In this document: positions 1 to 5,780 of the stretch, in pieces
How the letters are laid out: the number at the start of each line of letters is the position of its first letter
Numbering within the stretch: the stretch's first letter is position 1
Position numbers and translations under genes: made by a program
Origin: Conexibacter sp.
Lineage (GTDB): Bacteria > Actinomycetota > Thermoleophilia > Solirubrobacterales > Solirubrobacteraceae
Direction: 5' to 3'
Length of the DNA: 16,682 nucleotides
Assembly (NCBI GenBank): GCA_025964295.1
Contig: JAOPZD010000262.1
Location: 1 to 16,682, forward strand
The notes under the pieces: generated by a model
Database searches by the model: none
Told to the model about the DNA's origin: nothing
Seen by the model: only the letters and a program-made list of their open reading frames with translations

Positions 1-99
1 CTCGGCCCGGCGGAAGGTGCGCTCCTGAATCAGGACCGTGATGAATCCCGGCATCGCGAAGGCGACCAAGAGCACCAGAGCGGTGCCACTTTGGGGCAT
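1..99 (-). CDS. N-terminus of a DUF6338-like membrane protein (partial)
   Basis: This is the first 33 codons of a leftward gene that runs off the left edge. It begins with an ATG at 97-99 and reads MPQSGTALVLLVAFAMPGFI, followed by TVLIQERTFRRAE. A hydrophobic segment (about residues 7-24) with an internal proline-glycine, followed by a charged stretch with QERTFR, matches the N-terminus of DUF6338-type one-pass or few-pass membrane proteins, which are common on actinobacterial mobile elements. Their function is not established. No strong Shine-Dalgarno is visible. The family call rests on a short fragment; the reading frame itself is convincing because of the hydrophobic pattern and the codon use. 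Confidence 0.55.
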   Translation of the reverse strand, partial: MPQSGTALVLLVAFAMPGFITVLIQERTFRRAE

Positions 100-137
100 C
101 AGCTTGTAGTTCTAGATCTGAGGTGAGTAAGCCAGAG

Positions 138-176
138 CCTTGCCCGGCGGCCATGCTGCACCACCGCCGGGCAAGG
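138..176 (-). terminator. Hairpin terminator after the DUF2188 gene
   Basis: A perfect 13-bp inverted repeat (CCTTGCCCGGCGG at 138-150, complement at 164-176) with a 13-nt loop sits 7 nt past the stop codon of the DUF2188 gene at 184. There is no T-run after it, which is common for terminator hairpins in high-GC actinobacteria. It separates the Cas2-like/DUF2188 pair from the DUF6338-like gene. Confidence 0.7.
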
Positions 177-183
177 AATCCGT

Positions 184-441
184 CTACTTGTGATCGCGAG
201 CCTTCGACTCGCTCTGGTTCCGGCCGCGCTGCGTGTCTGAGTCAATGAACACGCCGTCGCGGTTCGCGATGCGGACCTCGCCGCCGCCGAGGTTGCCCAC
301 GATCTCCCCCGCACGGCTAACCGCGTCCGCCTTGAGATGGGTGTGCGCGCTGGCGCGCTCGTGGTCTTCCTTGACCACGTCCCACCCACCACGCTCCTTG
401 TTGGGCACGACGTAGCGATCGGTGTCGTTGGCCTTGGACAT
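184..441 (-). CDS. DUF2188 domain protein
   Basis: This 85-residue protein starts MSKANDTDRYVVPNKERGGW. The pattern of an RYVVPN strand, GGWDVVKE, a helix with KADAVSRAGEIV, then GGGEVRIANRDGVFIDSDT is the DUF2188 fold seen in small actinobacterial and proteobacterial proteins. Its biochemical role is unknown. The open frame extends upstream to 519, but an ATG at 439-441 begins the conserved part and lies 5 nt after the stop of the Cas2-like gene, so the two are almost certainly one transcript. A strong hairpin follows. Pairing with a Cas2-like protein could mean a two-component toxin-antitoxin or conflict module, but that is inference. Confidence 0.7.
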   Translation of the reverse strand: MSKANDTDRYVVPNKERGGWDVVKEDHERASAHTHLKADAVSRAGEIVGNLGGGEVRIANRDGVFIDSDTQRGRNQSESKARDHK

Positions 442-446
442 CTCGA

Positions 447-734
447 CTAGACCCCCACCGGCGTGCCCATGTGCTGCTTCAGCCACTCCGTGGTGGTATC
501 GCTGAAGCTCGTCGCCCACCAGTCGCCCGTCACACGAAACGCGGCGATCTTGTCGTTGCGATCGACGATACGCATGAGCTCGTCACGGACCGTGGCCTCG
601 GTCTTGCTCGTTCGGATCAGCCAGCACGACTCCAACAAGTGGCACCACGTGCCATGGCCTTTGAGGTAGTCGTAGACAGGCTGGTAGTTGCGCCCCGGGG
701 CGCGGAGGTCGTAGCTGACCTGGATGGTGTTCAT
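447..734 (-). CDS. Small Cas2-like/SinR-family protein
   Basis: This 95-residue protein begins MNTIQVSYDLRAPGRNYQPV. An N-terminal beta strand ending in YDL, an N-Y-x3-Y segment, GTWCHLLESCWLIRT, a helix with VRDELMRIVDRNDKIAAFRVTG and a terminal EWLKQH are the hallmarks of stand-alone Cas2-like ferredoxin-fold proteins often labelled SinR family. It is not a CRISPR Cas2: no cas1 or repeat array is nearby. Cas2/VapD relatives include metal-dependent nucleases; the conserved D of YDL (residue 9) is the candidate metal ligand. It is followed after 5 nt by the DUF2188 gene and preceded by a perfect 15-nt palindromic site that probably regulates the pair. Confidence 0.65.
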   Translation of the reverse strand: MNTIQVSYDLRAPGRNYQPVYDYLKGHGTWCHLLESCWLIRTSKTEATVRDELMRIVDRNDKIAAFRVTGDWWATSFSDTTTEWLKQHMGTPVGV

Positions 735-1069
735 GTATGTTTCCGTCCGGTACGGGACCTATGGTCCCATCTCACGCGCCGCCAACATGAACATGAAGGC
801 GGCGCACCACATTGCGCGGCGAGACCGACTCACACTCGGGCTCGTCTCAATTGGAACGCCTGCGGTGTTCGTTCGTGGCTGTACCTCCGAGGTCGCTGAC
901 GTAGGTCCGGCGCGACTTGTACAGGACCGTTCGGACGACGTCGCGATCTGCGTGCGGATTCCTGCCGCGATGTACCAGCGCAGTTCTTCTTGGGCGTGCC
1001 CTCGCTGCACGCGTCGCCGGCACTTCAAGGAATCTGTTCACCAGCTGGCAGAGACGCACCTTGAGCCAC
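735..1069. other. Intergenic region upstream of the Cas2-like gene
   Basis: This 335-nt stretch lies between the end of the transfer operon and the start of the Cas2-like gene. It must carry the leftward promoter for the Cas2-like/DUF2188 pair and contains the palindrome at 754-768. Several short open frames exist on both strands, but none has a recognisable motif or convincing codon use, so no gene is called. Confidence 0.5.
754..768. promoter_or_regulatory. Operator-like palindrome upstream of the Cas2-like gene
   Basis: GGGACC-TAT-GGTCCC is a perfect 6+3+6 inverted repeat centred about 27 nt upstream of the Cas2-like start (734). This is where a promoter -10 region would be expected. Binding by a dimeric regulator, possibly one of the two gene products, would block transcription. 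Confidence 0.5.
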
Positions 1070-1324
1070 TCACCCTGTTGCGTGCGCGTGAACCCAGAGC
1101 GTGACCGCGCGACGATCGAAGCGCTTGCTGCGGCCGATCCGCACCGATGGCAGCGGGTCCCGCCGCCGGCGGCTCAGCTCGTAGACGGTGCTGGTCTTGA
1201 TGGCCAGCAGGTCGGCGACCTCCTCGGCGCGCATGAGCGGCGAGGCGAGCACGTCGAGCAGGTCGGGCGGCTGCGGCATCCCGGCACTACGCCGGGATGC
1301 CTGGTTGTTGGGGTACGTGCTCAT
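1070..1324 (-). CDS. AlpA/excisionase-like HTH protein
   Basis: An 84-residue protein whose C-terminal 50 residues form a MerR-like winged HTH of the AlpA/Xis (HTH_17) type: MRAEEVADLLAIKTSTVYEL, then SRRRRDPLPSVRIGRSKRFDRRAVTLWVHAH. Such proteins bend DNA at att sites as recombination directionality factors or act as small transcription regulators. The ATG at 1324 overlaps the TGA of the coupling protein (ATGA), which implies translational coupling. A second in-frame ATG at 1279 (residue 16) lies inside a perfect 11-bp inverted repeat, so the protein could instead be 69 residues. It is about 8 kb from the integrase, so a role as its Xis is plausible but unproven. Confidence 0.75.
   Translation of the reverse strand: MSTYPNNQASRRSAGMPQPPDLLDVLASPLMRAEEVADLLAIKTSTVYELSRRRRDPLPSVRIGRSKRFDRRAVTLWVHAHATG
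1275..1301. repeat. Perfect 11-bp inverted repeat at the start of the Xis-like gene
   Basis: GGCATCCCGGC (1275-1285), spacer ACTAC, GCCGGGATGCC (1291-1301). On the leftward mRNA this folds into a GC-rich hairpin 20-46 nt downstream of the coupling-protein stop and includes the alternative ATG at 1279. It could attenuate or sequester translation of the Xis-like gene, or be a protein-binding site. Confidence 0.6.
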
Positions 1325-3042
1325 GCGAGGCGCGGGGTCCGTACGGTCGTGATCTCGACGCGGCGCTGACCGGGGATCCGATCGAGCCCGATCACCGCCG
1401 CCTCGCCGCGACGTAGCGTCTTGATCTGGTCGGGATGGACGATGAAGTCCCGATCAAGCGTTCGGGTCCCGTCGTTGGCCGGAAGGATCAGGTTGGTGCG
1501 CTGGGTCGTGGTCCAACTGTCCTTGGTACCGGCCACCTGCGCGACCCACTCAGCCTCCTCGGCGTCGTTGAGGCGGCCGACGACCATTGCGTTGAGGTTG
1601 CCGATCACCCGCGAGGCCATCGAGCCGTCCGGGCTGGCAGCGGTGAAATCCGCCAGCGTCTGCGCGGCGAGCGTGACCGAGAACCCCGCGCCGCGTGCCC
1701 GCGCCAGCAACCGCAGGACGAGATCGGAGTCGATAGCCCCGAACTCATCGAGCGCCACGAACGTCGGGGCCGGATTGTTCTGGTAGCGCTGGGCGATGGC
1801 GATCAGATCCAGCACGATCGCGGCGGCCAGCTTCTTGGACAACATCGGGTAGTCGTCGGCTTGGAGCGTGAACAGGACGACCGCGCCGTAACGGACCGCG
1901 TCGGTGAGGTCCAACCGCTCAGCGTCCGGGTTGCGGTCCGGGTCCAGCCACGCAGCCATGTCGGAGCGGCCGAGCGCAGCGATCCGGTCACGCAGCCCGG
2001 CGAGGTCGCCGCGCTGGCGCGGCGTGAGCGCCTTGATGTAGTCGCCGAGCTGCTTGGCGTACTGCGGCCCGGCCTTGGCGGCATGATTCTCGTGCTTGTC
2101 GGGGTCCATCAACTCCAACACCTTGGTCAGCGTCGGATGCGTCTCGGTGGCCTCCAGCGTGCGCATGGCCTCACGGAGATAGGTCGTCGCCCCGGCGAGG
2201 TAGTGGGGCTCGGTCCACTCCTCGGCCGCGAGGATCTTGTCGGTGCGCCGGTCGACGTCGCCGCCGGCCAGCATGTCGTAGACCACGCCGCCTTGAGGGG
2301 TGAACTCGATGAACGGCACGCCCGCCGCCGCGGCGGCAGCGCGGGCCGCCTGGGCGATCGTCGCATCGCCCTTGGGGTCGACGACGACGGCGCCGTGGTG
2401 GAGTCCGTCGGTGCCTCGCACATGCTGCTCGAGGAGCGCGGCGATGGTGGTGGACTTGCCGGAGCCCGGAGCGCCGAGCACGCCGGTGTGACGGCCGGAG
2501 GCCCATCCCCGGACCAGCTTGACGACCCGCGTCGGGGTCCGGCCGACGATGACCTCGTCGAACGTGGGCTTGGCTGTTTCGATCACGCGACTGGTCCGGG
2601 CCGCGCGCAGGACCCCGAGGAAGCTCAAGCGGCGCTCGGCGCGGCGGCGACGGTCCTTACCCGCCCGGCGGTCGGCCTGGTCGAGTCGGAACGCGATGGC
2701 GAAGGCGCCGACGAGGGCGAAGCCCGACGCGGCGAGGCCGACGACGGGATGGCCGACGACGAGCCCGGCGATGCCTCCGAGCGGGCCGACAGGCAGGGCG
2801 ACGGCGGTGGCGCCGACCTCGGGCCGGAGTCGTCCGCCGCGGTGGATGGCGAGCCCGACGAGGAAGCCCGCCAGCATCGCGACGAGCAGGACGCCGCCCG
2901 TGGAGGCGATCGTCGTCTCGAAGTGATGGAGCTTGTCGGGGTTGGCCAGGAGCCCGGCGGCGCGGTCGCCGGGCGCGGTCGTTGTCTGGATGTGGTGGTG
3001 GCTGCCGGCGAGGGCCAGGAGCGTGGCGATGTTCATGTTCAT
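1321..3042 (-). CDS. VirD4/TraG-type coupling ATPase
   Basis: This 573-residue protein has hydrophobic segments at about 48-66 and 84-118 (membrane anchor), then a RecA-like motor domain. The Walker A is GAPGSGKST (190-198). A VVVDPKGD strand follows (219-226), and the Walker B is TFVALDEFGA (427-436). A motor-type glutamine motif is in TLAAQTLADF (Q461), and the C-terminal MVVGRLNDAEEAEWV region is typical of TraG/TraD-like type IV coupling proteins. These hexameric ATPases link the relaxosome to the transfer channel. It lies 14 nt after the replication-relaxation gene and overlaps the Xis-like gene by ATGA, so the three form one operon. The long gap between the Walker motifs fits the all-alpha insertion of coupling proteins. 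Confidence 0.85.
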   Translation of the reverse strand: MNMNIATLLALAGSHHHIQTTTAPGDRAAGLLANPDKLHHFETTIASTGGVLLVAMLAGFLVGLAIHRGGRLRPEVGATAVALPVGPLGGIAGLVVGHPVVGLAASGFALVGAFAIAFRLDQADRRAGKDRRRRAERRLSFLGVLRAARTSRVIETAKPTFDEVIVGRTPTRVVKLVRGWASGRHTGVLGAPGSGKSTTIAALLEQHVRGTDGLHHGAVVVDPKGDATIAQAARAAAAAAGVPFIEFTPQGGVVYDMLAGGDVDRRTDKILAAEEWTEPHYLAGATTYLREAMRTLEATETHPTLTKVLELMDPDKHENHAAKAGPQYAKQLGDYIKALTPRQRGDLAGLRDRIAALGRSDMAAWLDPDRNPDAERLDLTDAVRYGAVVLFTLQADDYPMLSKKLAAAIVLDLIAIAQRYQNNPAPTFVALDEFGAIDSDLVLRLLARARGAGFSVTLAAQTLADFTAASPDGSMASRVIGNLNAMVVGRLNDAEEAEWVAQVAGTKDSWTTTQRTNLILPANDGTRTLDRDFIVHPDQIKTLRRGEAAVIGLDRIPGQRRVEITTVRTPRLA

Positions 3043-3056
3043 GTCGTTCGTGTGGG

Positions 3057-3758
3057 TCAGGCGGTCGCGGGCTGAGGCTCGCGGCCGACGCGAGACAGGA
3101 CGTCCGCGGCAGGCATCGCGGCGATGCGGACTTGCTGCTGAGCTTCGGTGGCGGCGACGGCGCGTTCGACTGCGCGCATCCCCTCGGGCGAACAGACGTA
3201 GAGGACGCCCGAGACCACGCCCTGGTTGACGGCGCGCCGCCAGCCTCGGACGATCTGTTCCAGTCGTCTGGGGGCCTTGGCGGTCAACTCGACCTCGACC
3301 GCCATCCCACCCGGGAGGCCGGGGCCGGCGGCTCCCCAGACGACGAGGTCGGGCAGGTGCGAGGTCGCTCCGACCTGAGCCGTGGCGATCTCTCGGCCGG
3401 TCCGCTCAGCGGCGCGGATCTCGCGCACACCGCCGACGCTGCCCGGGCCATGGCGGCGCTCCAGGAGCACCGCGACGGTCGTGCTGGCGTGCCAATGCGC
3501 GACCGATGCGGCGGAGACCCGGGCCACGCCCAGCTCCTCCAGACCGCAGAGCCGGAGCCCCGCCCTCGTGGCCGCGGTCAGTCCCGGCTGCGCGTGCAAC
3601 AGCCGCGAGCGCTCGACGAGCCCGGCCGCCTCCAGCGCCGCCAGGCGCCGGTAGGTCGCTGTGCGCCCCATCCCGAAGCGTGCCATCACGTGGCCCGGAT
3701 CGGCCGCGCCAAGGCGCCCGATCCAGTCCACGACCTCCGTGTCTCTACTGGTGATCAT
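3057..3758 (-). CDS. Replication-relaxation family protein
   Basis: The 233-residue protein starts at the ATG at 3758, preceded by a strong Shine-Dalgarno (GGAGAGAGG at 3765-3773); an ATG at 3788 in the same frame has no such site. The N-terminal 55 residues form a winged helix (RDTEVVDWIGRLGAADPGHV, ATYRRLAALEAAGLVE). The C-terminal half contains HLPDLVVW followed by GMAVEVELTAK, a PD-(D/E)xK-like D...ExE core. This arrangement matches replication-relaxation proteins of actinobacterial plasmids and integrative elements, which sit beside TraG-like genes and are thought to process DNA for transfer or replication. It is the first gene of the transfer operon. No classical HUH relaxase is visible, so this protein may serve as the DNA-processing partner. 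Confidence 0.75.
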   Translation of the reverse strand: MITSRDTEVVDWIGRLGAADPGHVMARFGMGRTATYRRLAALEAAGLVERSRLLHAQPGLTAATRAGLRLCGLEELGVARVSAASVAHWHASTTVAVLLERRHGPGSVGGVREIRAAERTGREIATAQVGATSHLPDLVVWGAAGPGLPGGMAVEVELTAKAPRRLEQIVRGWRRAVNQGVVSGVLYVCSPEGMRAVERAVAATEAQQQVRIAAMPAADVLSRVGREPQPATA

Positions 3759-4260
3759 CCTGATCCTCTCTCCATGTCTCATGTCCACTCAGTCGATGAA
3801 AGGGGCGGTTGACCCCTCTCCGACTTCGCGGACCGTGTCCGGGGCTCAACCAAGTGAGCGATGCGACCCCGGGAGGTCCCGCAGACTTCGATCGCCGGTC
3901 CCTCAAGAGCTAGGCGGTCCTCCCGACCAAGTGGCGCAGAAAAATTCACGAGCGCATTCGCAGCTCAGGCCACATGGCGCGGACGCGCAGCAGATCCGGC
4001 ACGCGGAGCTCGGCAACGGTCGCCACGCCTCGACGGCGCTTCCCCTCGGTGATTCTTCGTCGCGCCGAAGGGCGCTCGCGCGCGTTTGCAACGCCGTGAG
4101 CCCTTGCGAAGGACCACGACCGGAGCCCATGGCCATCGTCGATGGTGTCGACACTCGCGGCGAGCTGCCGACCCGGCCGAGATCGCCCACATGCGCCCCG
4201 ACAACCTCGCGGACCGCGCCGCCCTCCACTGCCTCCCCGCCTATCACCGCCCCGACGACC

Positions 4261-4432
4261 GTCGCTCTCTCTGCTCCTCGCCGCCGACTGAGCGACCGTC
4301 TCCGCCTCCCGCTCGCTTCTCTCTCTCTTTCGGAACGCTCCTGCCGTCGTCTTCTTCCTCTGCTGTCTCGTTGTGCTGTTGTTGTTTTTCTTCTGCTTCT
4401 CTTCCTTGTTGGGCTCTTCCACCAGCTGCCTA
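4261..4432. other. Pyrimidine-rich (plus) / purine-rich (minus) tract
   Basis: For about 170 nt the plus strand is dominated by C and T with few purines, including long CT runs around 4314-4330 and a T-rich part around 4377-4410 that is clearly lower in GC than its surroundings. This composition is unlike any coding sequence in the window. It abuts the large inverted repeat. Such strand-asymmetric tracts are found near replication or transfer origins. Confidence 0.6.
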
Positions 4433-4575
4433 GCCCCCGCTGCGCCCGCCTTGCTGGTTTCAACCTGAAGTGCTGCCGACCACCCGCACACCCCTGGTCT
4501 GCGCTCTCATCATGTGTGCGGGTGGTCGGCAGTGCTGAAGAGACGAAACCCCTGCAAGGCGGGCGTAGCGGGGGC
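4433..4575. repeat. Large imperfect inverted repeat (three-stem hairpin)
   Basis: Three nested stems can be read directly. The outer stem is 22 bp (4433-4454 with 4554-4575, one G-T pair). The middle stem is 6 bp (GGTTTC 4456-4461 with GAAACC 4545-4550). The inner stem is a perfect 19 bp (4473-4491 with 4514-4532), enclosing a 22-nt loop. The bases between middle and inner stems differ between arms, so the arms look like two diverged inverted copies of one sequence of about 60 nt. It is too long for an ordinary terminator. Candidates are oriT, a single-strand origin, a structured RNA or a small palindromic insertion. Confidence 0.85.
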
Positions 4576-4686
4576 GAACGCGCGATCCACACGCTCGTCC
4601 GTCCCGGAATACGGCATCGAGGAGGGCGGGCGGTCCGCGCCGTGCGAATGTCGCGGCTCGATCACGGCGTCGTCCCTGACCGACGT

Positions 4687-5124
4687 TCAGCTCGCGCCGG
4701 CCTGGTGGTAGCGCCGGACGAGTTCGCCGAGGCCCTGCGCGGAGAGGCGACGGCTGCGGATCTCGGCGTCGATCTCCGCGAGGTCGCCATCCGTGGCCAA
4801 CTCATCGCGCACATCGAGGCAGTCGAGGATCGCCATTGCCTCATCAAGGCGTAGACGACGGAGTTGGCGAGCGTGACCGGCGGTCACCGCGACGTCGATC
4901 GTCGCGGTCCGCGGCGCGGGCAGCCACCCGACCGCGTCGAGGACGCCGATCGCGTCCCGCCAGATGGCGGCCAGCGTCACCAGTTCGGGCGCCGTGAGGT
5001 AGCGGACGTCCTCGAATGGCTCGTGATTGGCCGCCAGGACCAGCAGGGTCTGCAGACGGAGGATCTCGGCGAGGGATGGATCGACGGCGATTGTCCGCAC
5101 GTCGTTACGCTGCGAAGCGCTCAC
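4687..5124 (-). CDS. Hypothetical protein
   Basis: The 145-residue protein is not recognised. It is mostly helical and acidic, with segments such as LAEILRLQTLLVLAANHEPF, LTAPELVTLAAIWRDAIGVL and LDEAMAILDCLDVRDELATD, and no catalytic motif or membrane span. The start chosen is the GTG at 5124, which has an AAGGAG Shine-Dalgarno 11 nt upstream (5136-5141); an ATG at 5148 (153 residues) is the alternative. It lies downstream of a small leftward gene (5207-5410) and next to the large inverted repeat, so an accessory role in the element's regulation or maintenance is possible but cannot be shown. Confidence 0.65.
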   Translation of the reverse strand: MSASQRNDVRTIAVDPSLAEILRLQTLLVLAANHEPFEDVRYLTAPELVTLAAIWRDAIGVLDAVGWLPAPRTATIDVAVTAGHARQLRRLRLDEAMAILDCLDVRDELATDGDLAEIDAEIRSRRLSAQGLGELVRRYHQAGAS

Positions 5125-5206
5125 GGAGTTATCGGCTCCTTGGGCCATGCCCCCGGCCGCTACCAACGGCGCGGGGGCGACTTGATGTATGGGTTGAGCG
5201 CCCGGC

Positions 5207-5410
5207 CTAATCCACCTGGTCGGGCGGGAAGTCGACATCCACCGAGATCGCGCTCGTCTGCTCCCCCAGAATCCCGGCGGTCGTCGCGACCGATCGGGCA
5301 AGTTCATGGAGTTCTTCCAGCGTCCAGCGATCGCGCGGGATATCCATCGCGAGGACGTGATCCGCACCAGTCACCATCGTCGTGATCGTGACCCGCACGC
5401 GAGCGTCCAT
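5207..5410 (-). CDS. Small hypothetical acidic protein
   Basis: A 67-residue protein, MDARVRVTITTMVTGADHVL onward, ending in SAISVDVDFPPDQVD. The open frame extends upstream to 5701, but that part is antisense to the XRE regulator, so the ATG at 5410 is preferred. It has a beta-rich N-terminus (VRVTITT), a central helix (TLEELHELARSVATTAGIL) and an acidic C-terminal strand. It is not recognised. It is divergent from the XRE gene, and the two share an operator-like site, so the regulator probably controls it. Confidence 0.55.
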   Translation of the reverse strand: MDARVRVTITTMVTGADHVLAMDIPRDRWTLEELHELARSVATTAGILGEQTSAISVDVDFPPDQVD

Positions 5411-5422
5411 ACCCGTCAGCCT

Positions 5423-5438
5423 AGTACATCTACGTACT
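5423..5438. promoter_or_regulatory. Operator-like inverted repeat between divergent genes
   Basis: AGTAC-N6-GTACT, a 5+6+5 inverted repeat with TAC repeated inside, lies between the divergent starts at 5410 (minus) and 5456 (plus). The intergenic space is only 45 nt, so it must overlap both promoters. XRE-family dimers commonly bind sites of this TAC-N6-GTA form. Confidence 0.55.
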
Positions 5439-5455
5439 GGCGGCAACGGCTCGTG

Positions 5456-5686
5456 ATGGCAAGGCTGCTGCCGATGCCCGACCACCTCGATACCTTCACG
5501 GCCAATCTCCGCCGCGCCCGCGAAGCGCGCGGACTCACCCAAGAAGCCGTCGGAGACCTCGCGGGCATGACCCAAAGCCAATACGCCCGCATCGAACGCG
5601 GCGACGTCGACCCCACCATCAAGACCCTGAAGCGCCTCGCCACGGCACTCGGAATCGCCGCATCCGACCTGCTGCGCGACATCTAA
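5456..5686 (+). CDS. XRE-family transcription regulator
   Basis: A 76-residue protein made almost entirely of a Cro/C1-type HTH domain: FTANLRRAREARGLTQEAVG, then DLAGMTQSQYARIERGDVDPTIKTLKRLATALGIAASDLL. The LTQEAVGDLAG / SQYARIERG signature is classical. It has no ligand or peptidase domain. The ATG at 5456 has no good Shine-Dalgarno, and the transcript may be near-leaderless; an ATG at 5474 (70 residues) is the alternative. It is the only rightward gene inside the element portion, is divergent from the 67-residue gene, and probably represses itself and that neighbour through the site at 5423-5438. Confidence 0.85.
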   Translation: MARLLPMPDHLDTFTANLRRAREARGLTQEAVGDLAGMTQSQYARIERGDVDPTIKTLKRLATALGIAASDLLRDI

Positions 5687-5780
5687 CGCGCTGCCGGTCA
5701 CTGGAAGCGTCTCTGCGTTTTGCTCTTAGCGCGATGCGAGCGACCGGGCCGTGCGCGCGCTGCCTAAAGACATCGGGGTT

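Larger units (their letters stand above)
3759..4686. other. Long non-coding region, candidate origin of transfer/replication
   Basis: About 930 nt separate the replication-relaxation gene from the next leftward gene. Open frames on both strands are low-complexity arginine/glutamate or serine/proline runs forced by the base composition, so no protein is called. The region contains the leftward promoter of the transfer operon, a short inverted repeat (3801-3805/3813-3817), a pyrimidine-rich tract and a 143-nt imperfect inverted repeat. Its position next to the DNA-processing gene fits an oriT or replication origin. Confidence 0.5.

Noticed and set aside
447..734. CRISPR-Cas locus suggested by the Cas2-like gene
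   Set aside because: No repeat-spacer array, cas1 or other cas gene is seen anywhere in the window.
724..1104. Plus-strand 126-codon and minus-strand 70-89-codon open frames between the Cas2-like and Xis-like genes
   Set aside because: No domain resemblance, mixed codon use and no ribosome-binding site; all overlap each other.
1435..3075. Long plus-strand open frame of 546 codons
   Set aside because: It is the antisense shadow of the coupling ATPase, whose Walker motifs and codon use are clear.
4433..4575. Inverted repeat as a simple transcription terminator or IS end
   Set aside because: Far longer than a terminator, no T-run on either side, not flanked by target duplications, and no transposase gene is near.
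3903..4592. Minus-strand open frames of 229 and 181 codons across the non-coding region
   Set aside because: Their sequences are low-complexity R/E/K/S runs created by the purine-rich strand and the hairpin, with no recognisable domain or plausible start context.
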